DNA of 64,000 nt from Rhizobium redzepovicii (GCF_019793435.1 NZ_JAILYH010000022.1:1-64000); one strand, 5' to 3'; positions 44,491-54,066 are shown, numbered from the stretch's first letter. The notes: generated by a model not told the origin, from the letters alone. Numbers and translations: made by a program.

Positions 44491-46170
44491 AGCCGTGGGG
44501 CAACCGGCGGGAACAGAGAGAGGCTCTGCCGGTGCCGCCTTGTCGATTGCGTAGAGCTTGGCGAAGCCGGCATCCTCGATCAGCGTCAGGCCGGCCGGCA
44601 TCGCGGTGCCGACATACCGGTCGGGCATATCCGCATTGGCGACGAGGATGAAATCGAAACGCCTGCGCCAGTCCGAGAGATAAGGCGCATAGTCTCTATA
44701 TTCCTGCATCATGTCAGGGCATGAAAGCACGCCGATCGACACGAGATCGCCCTCGGGAACCGCGATCTCCGACCAAGGCGGCAGAACAGTGAGCGGCTGC
44801 TTGCCTTTGGCGGTGAACAACGTCGGCACGAAGGCATGCGAGAAGGGTACGGCAAGCGTCGGCAAATGCCGGAAGGTGTCCAGTCCCCAGGCAAAATGCC
44901 GGTTGGAATGGGCGATGTCGCCGACCATCTCGGGTTCGTGCCCTAGAGGCAGAACAGCCGCGCCGGCCGGCACCTTTTTCAACACGGTCTCGACGGCATT
45001 GACGTCCCTCTGCGCCAGCCACCAGTTCCAACCGATCCAGCCGGTCCGGCCGAAAACCGCGAGATTGACGACAAGCGCCAGCAACAGCGCCTGCCGGCGC
45101 GTGAGATTGGCGAAGGGGCACACCATCGCCATGGCGACAAGCGCCGTCATGATCGGAAAGCGCCAGCTGATCCATCCGGTGTTGAGCATGTGGAGCGGTG
45201 CGACACAGGAAAGAAGCAGCAACCCGCAGGCCGCGACGGCAAGGCCCGCATGCATACGGATGTCGCCTGCGCGAACGGCGCGCGTGCAGATGAGGATCAG
45301 CGGCAGAATCAGCAGGACATCCACCGCCGGGACATAGGTGGTGATGGCGGAAAACAGGTTCATGACGATCAGGATGACGCCATCGTTCCAGACAAGGCCA
45401 AGGCCATCGCCGCCGGCGTTCGGCAAAGCGGTCGTGCGAAGATAGAGCGCGAGCGGCGGGAGGACGCAGGCGCCGATCGCCAGCGCCAAACGGCCGGCGA
45501 GCCTCATCAGCCCCGCCTTCGATCGCACGATGTCGAAACGCCAGGAAAATTCGAGACCGCAGACGATCGCCATATAGAAGCCGAGTGAGAAGATGTGCAT
45601 CACAGTCAGCAGCAGCGCGGCGGCAAGTCGCCAGGCAAAAAGCAGAACCGGATTTCGGCGCTGCAGCCGCAGGTCGGCGCAGGCGAAGAACAAGGCCATG
45701 CCGAGGCCGATCTGGAAGTTGATGAAGCCGCCGATCATCGTGGCGCACCAGCCAAGCGACAGCATGGCGATCTGCCAGTAGTGCCGGCCGCCGAAAAGCG
45801 CCCGGTGCAGGCTGATCGCGCCAAGCGGCGGCAGCACGATCGCCAGGAAAAGCAAAGTCCGCGCCAACCTATCGGCGCCGACCAGCGGTCCTACCGAGAT
45901 CGCCAGAAGATCGATCCCGACATTGGTGAAGGTGCGGTTCCAATCGATCGCATAGATCTCAGGAAACGGCCGTTCGCCGATCCCACCCGAAAGAAGCCAG
46001 ATACGGGCGTAGTGATTTGCGTAGTCGAGAACCGGCGGAAAGCGGAACAGTGTCACCAGGACCGCGGTGAGGACCACGAAAGCAATGATCGCGACCGTGG
46101 AATCCTGCCGGGCGGTCAAATCCTCAGGCCCGGCAGCCGCATGAACAGGTGCAGCAATCCGGTCCATCAT
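44485..46170 (-). CDS. Polytopic membrane glycosyltransferase-like protein
   Basis: A 561-residue membrane protein with about ten to twelve helices and a soluble C-terminal part (about 400-555). The layout, and an Asp in VLDYANHYAR after the first helix, fits GT-C fold glycosyltransferases that use polyprenyl-linked sugars. Its ATG overlaps the stop of the GT2 gene (ATGA), so it is coupled to it. The pair resembles GtrB plus a Gtr-type transferase that decorates lipopolysaccharide or another glycan. Acceptor unknown. Confidence 0.75.
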   Translation of the reverse strand: MMDRIAAPVHAAAGPEDLTARQDSTVAIIAFVVLTAVLVTLFRFPPVLDYANHYARIWLLSGGIGERPFPEIYAIDWNRTFTNVGIDLLAISVGPLVGADRLARTLLFLAIVLPPLGAISLHRALFGGRHYWQIAMLSLGWCATMIGGFINFQIGLGMALFFACADLRLQRRNPVLLFAWRLAAALLLTVMHIFSLGFYMAIVCGLEFSWRFDIVRSKAGLMRLAGRLALAIGACVLPPLALYLRTTALPNAGGDGLGLVWNDGVILIVMNLFSAITTYVPAVDVLLILPLILICTRAVRAGDIRMHAGLAVAACGLLLLSCVAPLHMLNTGWISWRFPIMTALVAMAMVCPFANLTRRQALLLALVVNLAVFGRTGWIGWNWWLAQRDVNAVETVLKKVPAGAAVLPLGHEPEMVGDIAHSNRHFAWGLDTFRHLPTLAVPFSHAFVPTLFTAKGKQPLTVLPPWSEIAVPEGDLVSIGVLSCPDMMQEYRDYAPYLSDWRRRFDFILVANADMPDRYVGTAMPAGLTLIEDAGFAKLYAIDKAAPAEPLSVPAGCPTAL

Positions 46171-47222
46171 CCGGTCCGGCTGTTCTTTTTCGAGCGCGCT
46201 TCGCCTGGTGCAAAGGCCGCATCCAATGCTGCGCGTTTGTCGCCGGCGCCCATCTCGGAAAAAGCGGTCGGCAGCTCGGCATGTTCGTTGCCGCGAAGGA
46301 TCGTCTCGATCATGAACATCGGCCGCCGCTTGCTCTCCTGCACGAGACGGCCGAGATATTCACCGATGATGCCGATGCAGATCAGCTGGATGGCGCTGAA
46401 GGCGCTGACGGCGGCCATGATGGACGACCAGCCGGTGACCGTCTCGCCCTGCAGCCAGCGAATAAAGGTATAGACGAGCAGCGCCATCGCGACGCTGGCG
46501 CTGATCATGCCGAGCCATGTGGCGATGCGCAGCGGCGTCGTCGAAAAGCTGGTGATCGCATCGAGCGCGAAATTGATCATCTTGCGCAGCGGATACTTCG
46601 TCGTGCCGGCAAAACGGGCGTCGCGCTCATAGGGCAGCGCCACCTGCCTGCCGCCGATCCAGCTGACCATGCCGCGGATGAAACGGTCGCGCTCCGGCAT
46701 CGCCAGCAGTATATCGACGACGCGCCGGCGCATCAGCCGGAAATCTCCGGTATCGCGCGGGATGGTCACGGAAGCGAGCCTGGAGAGCGTGCGATAGAAC
46801 AGCGAAGCGGTGGCGAGTTTGAACCAGCTTTCGCCCTCGCGGCGCGTGCGCTGGCCGTAAACGACATCGGCGCCGCGCTCCATGATCGGCATCATCATCA
46901 AAAGCAGCTCGGGCGGGTCCTGCAGGTCGGCGTCGATCAAAAGTACGCGCTCGCCCCGCGACGCGGAAAGGCCGGCCGTCGAGGCCAGTTGGTGGCCGTG
47001 ATTGCGCAGGAGACGAACGCCGAGCACCTGCGGCAGCTTCGCCGCCAGATCCGAGATGATCTCCCAGGTGCCGTCGGACGAGCCGTCATCGACGAGGATG
47101 AGCTCAAAGCTGTCGCCGGCAACGCTCTGCGCCGCGGCGGCAGCGCGGCGGCAGAACTCGCGCAGCCCCTCCTCCTCGTTGTGACAAGGCGCGACGATGG
47201 AAAGAGACGGTGCTTGCGTCAT
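46167..47222 (-). CDS. Family 2 glycosyltransferase, GtrB/DPM-like
   Basis: A 351-residue membrane-anchored GT2 enzyme. The catalytic domain shows LSIVAPCHNEEEGLREF, ELILVDDGSSDGTWEII and VLLIDADLQDPPELL (DxD-type Asp), and MVSWIGGRQVALPYERDARFAGTTKYPL. Two C-terminal helices follow (about 240-300). It makes a polyprenyl-phosphate sugar at the cytoplasmic face, for use by the coupled membrane protein. No GtrA flippase gene is adjacent. Confidence 0.9.
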   Translation of the reverse strand: MTQAPSLSIVAPCHNEEEGLREFCRRAAAAAQSVAGDSFELILVDDGSSDGTWEIISDLAAKLPQVLGVRLLRNHGHQLASTAGLSASRGERVLLIDADLQDPPELLLMMMPIMERGADVVYGQRTRREGESWFKLATASLFYRTLSRLASVTIPRDTGDFRLMRRRVVDILLAMPERDRFIRGMVSWIGGRQVALPYERDARFAGTTKYPLRKMINFALDAITSFSTTPLRIATWLGMISASVAMALLVYTFIRWLQGETVTGWSSIMAAVSAFSAIQLICIGIIGEYLGRLVQESKRRPMFMIETILRGNEHAELPTAFSEMGAGDKRAALDAAFAPGEARSKKNSRTG

Positions 47223-47321
47223 GCGGACGGCGGTGCCTGCTTGATTGATCGCGCCAGCCTAGCCCGGAAACGTCAAACATCCTTTAATGACCGGATGGCG
47301 GCCGCCGAAGGTCCTTGAATA

Positions 47322-48230
47322 CTATTCCGCCGCCATGATCTCGCGCCCGCCATCGACATCGCGGGCGGGCGAGGCTCCATAAAGGCGGCTGTATTCGCGG
47401 CTGAACTGCGACGGGCTCTGATAGCCGACGCGGTGGCCGGCGGTGCCGGCGTCGAGCCGCTCGACGAACATCAGCCGGCGTGCTTCATGCAGGCGAAGCT
47501 GCTTTTGATACTGCACCGGCGTCATCGCCGTGACCGATTTGAAGTGATGATGGAAGGACGAGACGCTCATGTTGACGCGGTCGGCAAGGTCTTCGATGCG
47601 CAGCGGCCGCGCGAAATTCTCCTTCAGCCAGGCGACGGCGCGCGCGATCCTGTTGCTGTGGCTGTCTGACGTGGCGATGTTGATCAGCCGGGCGCCATGC
47701 GGCCCGGTCAGCACCCGGTAGAGGATTTCCTGCTCGATCAGTGGCGCCATGGCGGGAATGTCGCCTGGACGATCGAGCAAGCGCAGCAGGCGGACGGCGG
47801 CATCCATCAGTTCCGGCGGCGCCACGTTCACCACCATGCCGCGCTGCCCGTCGGTATGGGCGGCCGGACGCGGAATATCGATGCGGCTGAGCAGCTCCAA
47901 AAGCTTTTCGGAATCGATTGCCAGCCCCAGGCAGAGATGCGGAACCTCGGGGCTTGCCTCCGTGACCCGCCAGGCGACGGGCAGGTCGAGCGAGGTCAGC
48001 AGATAATCCCCCGTCCCGTAGCTGATCTGTTCCGTGCCGAGCTGAAGGCTCTTGGCTCCCTGTAGCACGAAGGCAAAACAGGGCCGGTAGCTGCTGTGCA
48101 AGGGATCGCTGGGCTTGGACCGGCGGCTGACATGAAGATTGCCGATTGAAGTGGAGAACTCACCGTCGTGAGGCGCAAAGCGCATCGCGATATCGACGAT
48201 CTCCTGATAGGGGCTGAAGGGCAAAGTCAT
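47322..48230 (-). CDS. AraC family regulator, YqhC-like
   Basis: A 302-residue regulator with an N-terminal AraC-type cupin (PCFAFVLQGAKSLQLGTEQISYGTGDYLLTSLDLPV) and two C-terminal HTHs (RIARAVAWLKENFARPLRIEDLADRVNMSVSSFHHHFKSVTAMTPVQYQK, then GYQSPSQFSREYSRLYGASP). E. coli YqhC, an aldehyde-responsive activator, controls the divergent alcohol dehydrogenase yqhD. The same gene layout here suggests that this protein controls the divergent zinc alcohol dehydrogenase. Confidence 0.9.
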   Translation of the reverse strand: MTLPFSPYQEIVDIAMRFAPHDGEFSTSIGNLHVSRRSKPSDPLHSSYRPCFAFVLQGAKSLQLGTEQISYGTGDYLLTSLDLPVAWRVTEASPEVPHLCLGLAIDSEKLLELLSRIDIPRPAAHTDGQRGMVVNVAPPELMDAAVRLLRLLDRPGDIPAMAPLIEQEILYRVLTGPHGARLINIATSDSHSNRIARAVAWLKENFARPLRIEDLADRVNMSVSSFHHHFKSVTAMTPVQYQKQLRLHEARRLMFVERLDAGTAGHRVGYQSPSQFSREYSRLYGASPARDVDGGREIMAAE

Positions 48231-48448
48231 GCTGCAACTCTCTCTGTCAGCTGTCTGACTGTCAGCTGTCTGGCGCGGGCGATACCGCCCTTATCTAGAG
48301 TGTCTTTGCCATTTCGCAAACAGGCGGGTGCCCGACTTTTGCAGGATCGTGCAAGAAGCTGAGAGGATCGCTCTAACGCCCTCGCTAACATCCGGGCAAT
48401 AGTCTGCCATCCCGCTCAACCCCTCCCAACCCCAAAAGGAAGCTTCAG

Positions 48449-49495
48449 ATGGCTATCGCAAAAGGCTATGCCGCAACCGACGCGTCGCAACCGCTGACCC
48501 CCTTCACCTTCGAGCGCCGCGAACCCAATGATGGCGACGTCGTTATCGCAGTTCAATATTGCGGCGTCTGCCACTCCGACATTCACCAGGCCCGCAACGA
48601 GTGGGGCAATTCCATCTTCCCGATGGTACCGGGCCACGAGGTCGCCGGCGTCGTTTCCGCCGTCGGCTCCAAGGTCACGAAATTCAAGGTCGGCGACCGC
48701 GTCGGCGTCGGCTGCTTCGTCGATTCCTGCGTGGGCTGCGCCACGCGTGACCTGGATTACGAGCACTACATGCCGGGCCTCGTCCCGACCTATAACGGCT
48801 ATGAAGCCGACGGCGCGACCCCGACCTTCGGCGGCTACTCCGACACGATCGTCGTCAAGGAAGGTTATGTGCTGCGCTTCCCCGACAATATTCCGCTCGA
48901 TACCGGCGCCCCGCTGCTTTGCGCCGGTATCACGCTTTATTCGCCGCTCGCGCATTGGAAAGCCGGTCCCGGCAAGAAGATCGCGATCGTCGGCATGGGC
49001 GGTCTCGGCCATATGGGTGTGAAGATCGGTGCTGCCATGGGCGCCGACATCACCGTGCTCTCCCAATCTCTGTCGAAGAAGGAAGACGGCCTCAAGCTCG
49101 GCGCCAAGGACTATTATGCAACGAGCGACGCAGAGACTTTCACCAAGCTCGCCGGCACCTTCGACCTGATCATCAACACGGTCGGCACCACAATCGACTG
49201 GAACGCCTATCTCAACCTGCTGAAGTCTGACGGCACGATGGTTCTGGTCGGCGTTCCCGAACACCCGGTACCGGTGCACGCCTTCTCGGTCATCGGCGGG
49301 CGCAAGAGCCTGGCGGGCTCGATGATCGGCTCGATCAAAGAAACCCAGGAAATGCTCGACTTCTGCGGCAAGCACAACATCGTCTCCGAGATCGAGAAGA
49401 TCGACATCCAGAATATCAACGAAGCCTATGAGCGGGTCGTCAAGAGCGACGTCCGCTACCGCTTCGTCATCGATATTGCCTCGCTGTCGGCTTGA
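48449..49495 (+). CDS. Zinc-type NAD(P)-dependent alcohol dehydrogenase (YahK/CAD group)
   Basis: A 348-residue medium-chain dehydrogenase that reduces aldehydes, probably with NADPH. The catalytic zinc site is visible in [10 protein letters not shown] and [12 protein letters not shown]. The cofactor site is [13 protein letters not shown]. The lobe that usually holds a structural zinc with four Cys keeps only the first two ([17 protein letters not shown]), so structural zinc is probably absent, as in a known subgroup. It is divergent from a YqhC-like regulator and ends at a terminator. AGGAAG lies before the ATG. Confidence 0.93.
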   Translation: MAIAKGYAATDASQPLTPFTFERREPNDGDVVIAVQYCGVCHSDIHQARNEWGNSIFPMVPGHEVAGVVSAVGSKVTKFKVGDRVGVGCFVDSCVGCATRDLDYEHYMPGLVPTYNGYEADGATPTFGGYSDTIVVKEGYVLRFPDNIPLDTGAPLLCAGITLYSPLAHWKAGPGKKIAIVGMGGLGHMGVKIGAAMGADITVLSQSLSKKEDGLKLGAKDYYATSDAETFTKLAGTFDLIINTVGTTIDWNAYLNLLKSDGTMVLVGVPEHPVPVHAFSVIGGRKSLAGSMIGSIKETQEMLDFCGKHNIVSEIEKIDIQNINEAYERVVKSDVRYRFVIDIASLSA

Positions 49496-49501
49496 GGAAT
49501 G

Positions 49502-49531
49502 AAAGGCGGCTCCTTCGGGGGCCGCCTTTTT
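49502..49531 (+). terminator. Intrinsic terminator after the alcohol dehydrogenase
   Basis: AAGGCGGC pairs with GCCGCCTT, with a T run, about 7 bp past the stop. Confidence 0.88.
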
Positions 49532-49613
49532 ATTGATGGGCCGGCATCCTCCTAGCCGCCATATCGGAGTGACCGCCCCGTGCTTCCAGGCTCCGGCCTT
49601 CGGCCTGCGCATC

Positions 49614-50675
49614 TCAGCAGGAGGCTCTCGCGGACTGCAGCTGCAGCAGATATTCGACCGGGTTGAACGGATCGGGCCCCGAACGCCGGCGCAGGCGCGG
49701 TGGCCCGGCCATCGGGGCGTAGTGATCGAAAGCGGTTTCCATCGTCCCTGCCCCGCTCGTCAGGCCCGGCAATTGCTGCTGGACGCTTTGAACCATCTGA
49801 GACGCGAGAATGCCTTCGAGCCGCGCCACGCCATCGGCGATCACGGAATGCGACGTCGCCGCAGCGGACTTCGCCAGCAGAGTCAGCACGCTGCTCAAGC
49901 TCTCGACAGGCGCTTCCAGGTGAAAGCGGTCGAAAGGCTCGCAGACGGCCGTTTGCGCAGCCGAGAGCGCCGTTGCCAGCACCCAGGGCGTCAATTGCCG
50001 GAAATCGGCGGCAGTGCTTGCGGGCGAACTGTGCCGGGCCGCCGTCATCGCCACATGGCAATCGATGACCTGCCAGCCGAAAATGCCCTGCTTCAGCGTC
50101 TCGAACACGGTTTCCTCGACCGCCCGGTAAAAGGCGACGGGCATCTGGCCGACCTCCACCTCGAGCGCGAAGCTGTTGCCTGCGCCGGCAGGACGCGGCT
50201 CGACGCGCAGGCCGATGGTGGCGAGAAACGGATTTGGCTCCTTGAAGAGTATCTGCAGGCCGGCCCCGCTGCCGACGGGTCTTTCGACCAGGATGACCGT
50301 GCTTTCCTCGAAACCCGCCTCGAGGCCGAAATCCGTCAGCAGCGTCGATTGGATCACTTCCTTCTGCACCTCGCCATAAAGCGACACGAAGACTTCATTC
50401 GTCTCCTCGGCCCTGCGCAAATTGATCAGCGGATCCTGCTCGGCCATCTGGTTCAGCGCCAGCCAAATCGCCGCGCTGTCCGAGGGCCGCCGGGCAAGCA
50501 CGCGCGTTTCGAGCGTCGGCGGGGCAAAGTAAGCCCGCCCGCCCGAGGCCGGATTGCGGCCCACCGCATCACCGATCTGGGCACCGGCAAGGCCGCTGAC
50601 GCGGGCGATCTGGCCGGCGCAGAAGCTCGCGGCGCCATGGCTGCGGCCGGCCTCGAACACATGGATTGCAGTCAC
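49614..50675 (-). CDS. Ribosomal-protection GTPase, C-terminal part (frameshifted)
   Basis: 353 residues from a GTG at 50675. It begins VTAIHVFEAG, the second half of an EF-G-type domain II, and continues through domains III-V (ETRVLARRPSD, SLYGEVQKEVIQSTL, VEVGQMPVAFYRAVEETVFETLKQG, CHVAMTA). No GTP-binding motifs occur here; they lie in the preceding ORF. Together the two halves make about 650 residues, the normal length of TetM/OtrA-like proteins that release tetracycline from ribosomes. The split falls inside domain II, so this is a frameshift product rather than a free-standing protein. Confidence 0.8.
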   Translation of the reverse strand: MTAIHVFEAGRSHGAASFCAGQIARVSGLAGAQIGDAVGRNPASGGRAYFAPPTLETRVLARRPSDSAAIWLALNQMAEQDPLINLRRAEETNEVFVSLYGEVQKEVIQSTLLTDFGLEAGFEESTVILVERPVGSGAGLQILFKEPNPFLATIGLRVEPRPAGAGNSFALEVEVGQMPVAFYRAVEETVFETLKQGIFGWQVIDCHVAMTAARHSSPASTAADFRQLTPWVLATALSAAQTAVCEPFDRFHLEAPVESLSSVLTLLAKSAAATSHSVIADGVARLEGILASQMVQSVQQQLPGLTSGAGTMETAFDHYAPMAGPPRLRRRSGPDPFNPVEYLLQLQSARASC

Positions 50676-51568
50676 CCGTTCCTCTCCCCCGGCAGATCCA
50701 GATATTGCCGCAGCCGCAGGGTCCCCGAAGTCAGGTAGAGATAGGCGAGCTTTTCGCCGCCCCAGCCGCGCTCGATCTTGAAGATCTTGCCAGCGACCGG
50801 CCCGTCCGGATCAAGCCGCCGCTCGGGCAACAGCGTCGCGATGGCCGAGCTTAGCGCCGGCACGCCGGCGCCGGTCATGGCCGCTCCTGCGAAAACGGGA
50901 TGCACCAAGCCCATTGCCACCTGATCGGCCAGACTGCGCCCGAGCCTTTCCGTGGTCAGTCGTTCTGGGACGAGCACATAGTCGTCGAGCAGCGCCTGGT
51001 CGTTCTCACCGAGCGCCTCGCAGAGCGCTGAAAAAAGCGGCTCGTCTCCCGGCGCCAGAGCCTCCACCCGGGCAAGCTTGCTGCCGGCATCGATGACGGA
51101 GGACATGGCGATGGGACGCACCGCCAGTTGCGCGGCAAGGGCCTCCGTCACATCCCCGTACCGCGCGCCGAGACGATCGACCTTGTTGATGAAGAAGACG
51201 AAGGGAACGCCGAGCCGCCGCAGCGCCCGCACCAGCACACGCGTCTGCGCCTGTACGCCTTCGACCGCCGAAACGACGACGACCGCCGCATCCAGCAATC
51301 CAAGCACCCGCTCGACCTCGGCGATGAAATCGGGGTGGCCGGGCGTGTCGATCAGATTGACGACCCTGTCGCCGATCGCAAACGACACCACCGCGGCCCT
51401 GATCGTGATGCCGCGCTGTCGCTCGAGTTCGAGGGTATCAGTCTGTGTATTACCGGTATCGACGCTGCCAAGCTTGTCGATGACGCCGGCGTCAAAAAGC
51501 AGTCTTTCGGTAAGACTAGTCTTGCCTGCATCCACATGGGCGAGGATGCCCAGATTCAAAGTGCGCAT
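50672..51568 (-). CDS. Ribosomal-protection GTPase, N-terminal part (frameshifted)
   Basis: 298 residues with the G domain of a TetM/OtrA-like elongation-factor paralogue: G1 AHVDAGKTSLTERLL, switch RGITIRAAVVSF, G3 DTPGHPDF and G4 FINKVDR. It enters domain II (LTSGTLRLRQYLDLPGERNG) and stops at TGA, exactly where the next frame resumes as VTAIHVFEAG. The two ORFs overlap by 4 bp. Loss of a few bases at the junction would explain the split; a sequencing error or programmed shift cannot be excluded. Confidence 0.82.
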   Translation of the reverse strand: MRTLNLGILAHVDAGKTSLTERLLFDAGVIDKLGSVDTGNTQTDTLELERQRGITIRAAVVSFAIGDRVVNLIDTPGHPDFIAEVERVLGLLDAAVVVVSAVEGVQAQTRVLVRALRRLGVPFVFFINKVDRLGARYGDVTEALAAQLAVRPIAMSSVIDAGSKLARVEALAPGDEPLFSALCEALGENDQALLDDYVLVPERLTTERLGRSLADQVAMGLVHPVFAGAAMTGAGVPALSSAIATLLPERRLDPDGPVAGKIFKIERGWGGEKLAYLYLTSGTLRLRQYLDLPGERNG

Positions 51569-51876
51569 GAACCACCAACTTCTCAGAAATTCGGACGTGA
51601 TTTTCGTGAGAAGTGACTCGGCGCATTGGAACCTCTATCCGTTGATACGGCTGGATGCGACACCCCAGGTGGTGGTTGGGGGACGCGGGCGGGATGCTAA
51701 GGCGGTGTGGGGAGATGAGTCAAGCGTGGGAGTATTGCCTCAGCCACCGTTCGGTAGAAATCCGGTGCGGGCCTTCGCCACCCACCCTTTCCTGTGACGA
51801 GCACAGGAATGACGGAGGAGAGGGTTTACCGTGTGGCACCCCCTTGCTGTCCACCGGCTCGACTCGAAGCTAGAGG
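51569..51876. other. Intergenic region with repeat, no gene seen
   Basis: It holds the upstream region of the split GTPase and a short repeat (51789-51816). I see no credible ORF or RNA. Confidence 0.5.
51789..51816. repeat. RIME-like repeat, partial copy 2
   Basis: TTCCTGTGACGAGCACAGGA with flanking AATGA matches one arm of the element at 5.3 kb, but the other arm and core are absent. Confidence 0.65.
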
Positions 51877-53142
51877 CTACCCCTCCTCCCGCATCGTCTC
51901 CCGCTGGGTGATCAGCCGGGCGCTGTGCTGGCCGCTGAGATAGATCCACAGCCAACTCCAGGCGACGGAGAAGCGCGAGCGGGTGCCGATCAGGAAGTAG
52001 ATGTGGGCAAGGCCCCAGATCCACCAGGCGATCCATCCCTTCAGCTTGATACGGCCGAAATCGATAATCGCCGCACTCTGGCCGATCGTCGCAAGGCTGC
52101 CCTGATGCCGGTAGCGAAAAGGCGCTGGCGCCGATTTTCCCGACAGGCGGGCGCGGATGACCTTGGCGACATAGCCGCCCTGCTGCTTGGCCGCCGGCGC
52201 GATGCCCGGCACCGGTTTGCCGTCCCCGCGCATGACGGAAGCGGTGTCGCCGATGACGAAGACATCGGGCAGGCCAGGCGCGCTCAGATCCTTCTCGACG
52301 ACGACGCGCCCCGCCCGGTCGGCCGGCACACCGAGCCAGCGGGCCGCCGGCGAGGCGGTGACGCCAGCCGCCCAGACGATCGTCCGGCTGGCGACGAAGG
52401 TCTCGCCGATCTTCACGCCGTCGGCGTTGCAGTCGGTCACCGGCCTACCGAGATGAATCTCGACGCCGAGTTTTTCCAGCGCCGTCTGAGCATAAGCCGA
52501 AAGCTCCTCGGCGAAGGTCGGCAGCACCCGCGGGCCCGCCTCGACCAGCACGACGCGGGTCTTGCGCGTATCGATGTTGCGGAATTCCTTCGGCAGCGTG
52601 AAATGCGCGAGCTCGGCGATAATGCCGGCAAGCTCGACGCCGGTCGGCCCGGCACCGACGATGGTGAAGGTAAGAAGCGCGTCGCGCGCGGCGGGATCGC
52701 GCTCCATCTCCGCCTTCTCAAAGGCAAGCAGCACGCGCCGGCGGATCGTCGTCGCATCCTCCAGCGTCTTCAGGCCGGGCGCCACCGGTTCCCATTCGTC
52801 ACGACCGAAATAGGCATGCGTCGCCCCGGTCGCCAGCACCAGCGTATCGTAACCCAGAGTTATGCCGTTGCGCAGCGACACCGTCCTGGCGCCGCTGTCG
52901 ACGCCGGTGACCTCGCCGAGGAGCACAGTCACATCGGGCCGGTCGGCATAGAGGCGGCGGATCGGCCAGGCGATCTCCGAGGTGGAAAGGATGGTGGTCG
53001 CCACCTGATAGAGCAGCGGCTGGAAAAGATGATGATTGCGCCGGTCAACGAGCGTGACCTTCACACCCGCCCCCTTCAACCCGTTGACGAGTTGCAGCCC
53101 GCCGAAACCGCCGCCGACAACGACGACATGATGATCGCTCAT
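51877..53142 (-). CDS. ndh: Type II NADH dehydrogenase
   Basis: A 421-residue FAD-dependent, non-proton-pumping NADH:quinone oxidoreductase. The FAD site is VVVVGGGFGGLQLVNGL at the N-terminus. The NADH site is FTIVGAGPTGVELAGIIAELA, and the second FAD motif is PDVFVIGDTASV. The C-terminal region is hydrophobic and Trp-rich (GWIAWWIWGLAHIYFLIG), which anchors it at the inner membrane face. ATG 53142 (MSDHHVVVVGG) follows GGGGCAGGTC; a longer extension adds no domain. Confidence 0.92.
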   Translation of the reverse strand: MSDHHVVVVGGGFGGLQLVNGLKGAGVKVTLVDRRNHHLFQPLLYQVATTILSTSEIAWPIRRLYADRPDVTVLLGEVTGVDSGARTVSLRNGITLGYDTLVLATGATHAYFGRDEWEPVAPGLKTLEDATTIRRRVLLAFEKAEMERDPAARDALLTFTIVGAGPTGVELAGIIAELAHFTLPKEFRNIDTRKTRVVLVEAGPRVLPTFAEELSAYAQTALEKLGVEIHLGRPVTDCNADGVKIGETFVASRTIVWAAGVTASPAARWLGVPADRAGRVVVEKDLSAPGLPDVFVIGDTASVMRGDGKPVPGIAPAAKQQGGYVAKVIRARLSGKSAPAPFRYRHQGSLATIGQSAAIIDFGRIKLKGWIAWWIWGLAHIYFLIGTRSRFSVAWSWLWIYLSGQHSARLITQRETMREEG

Positions 53143-53424
53143 GACCTGCCCCTTTTGCGCCATTTCGCTCGAAACCAATGTGGCTTTTGCCGCGAATGTT
53201 GCAACTGCCGTTTCGGCATGCCTGCCCTGCGCCGCCGGCAGTGGAGAGGGTTCGATGATTATCGGCTTTTCCTGTGGGAAAGCTCATGGGAGCCGAACTC
53301 GGGCCGAGTCGTAACCACCCAGCCCGAGCGTCAGCCGCGGTTCAACACAGGCATGCCGTGTCGCCGGGTCGCAATACGGGGGTCGCCTCGAAGCAGTTCA
53401 CGGCGCAGATGCGTAACGCGCCGA

Positions 53425-53940
53425 TCAATAGGGACCGACGCACTGGCGACGGGGTCCGTGATAGGGCTGGAACGTATTGTCGAACGCCCTGTACGAACGA
53501 TAGCGCGAATAGCACCAAGCCTCGTGGCTTCCGCCTCCTCCATAATAGGCAGAAGATGCATAGGCGCGGTACGGCCGGCCATAATAGCGGTAAGGCGAGC
53601 CATAGTAGCGATAGGGCGAACCATAATAGCGGTAAGGCGGACCGTAATAGCCGCCGTAGGGTGAGCCATAATACGAGCCGTAATAGGGCTGGGACAATGC
53701 GCCGCCTATGATCGTACCGACGGCCAGACCGCCCAAGGCCCAGCCCCAACCCGATCCATGACTGTGATGGTAACCACCGTGATGGCCGCCACCCCCGTGG
53801 CCATGGCCGCCATGCCATTGCACATACTCTGTCGGCTGCTGAGGTTCGATCCTGGGTGCGGTGATAGCCGGAAACGCCTGCGCCGGTACGCCGGGCATAC
53901 CTATGATCAAGCATAACGCTGAAATGGTTAGCTTTCTCAT
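53425..53940 (-). CDS. BA14K family secreted protein with Tyr/Gly repeats
   Basis: A 171-residue secreted protein. Signal peptide MRKLTISALCLIIGMPGVPA; a His/Gly-rich stretch (HGGHGHGGGGHHGGYHHSH); a hydrophobic glycine helix (WGWALGGLAVGTIIGGAL); several YYGSPYR repeats; and a C-terminal BA14K domain HEAWCYSRYRSY ... FQPYHGPRRQC. The Brucella member is an immunoreactive, lectin-like envelope protein. The YYGSPYR repeats correspond to near-identical 21-bp DNA units at about 53578-53640. A perfect stress-type promoter lies 62 bp upstream. Confidence 0.9.
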   Translation of the reverse strand: MRKLTISALCLIIGMPGVPAQAFPAITAPRIEPQQPTEYVQWHGGHGHGGGGHHGGYHHSHGSGWGWALGGLAVGTIIGGALSQPYYGSYYGSPYGGYYGPPYRYYGSPYRYYGSPYRYYGRPYRAYASSAYYGGGGSHEAWCYSRYRSYRAFDNTFQPYHGPRRQCVGPY

Positions 53941-54002
53941 GACTGTTCTCCTCTACTCCTCCAAGAGGAGGCATAGCTTCCCCTCCTCCTGAACCAAAGG
54001 TG

Positions 54003-54027
54003 AACGCAATATGTCGAAAAACGTTCC
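54003..54027 (-). promoter_or_regulatory. EcfG-type general-stress promoter
   Basis: On the minus strand GGAAC, exactly 16 bases, then CGTT: a perfect match to the consensus of the EcfG/RpoE2-type stress sigma factor. It ends 62 bp before the BA14K start and points toward it. Confidence 0.75.
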
Positions 54028-54066
54028 GTATCGAGGCAGATTAATCGCCATCGATGGCGCGGAGAA

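Noticed and set aside
51925-53664. 579-codon plus-strand ORF
   Set aside because: Antisense to NDH-2 and the BA14K gene; no recognisable domain.
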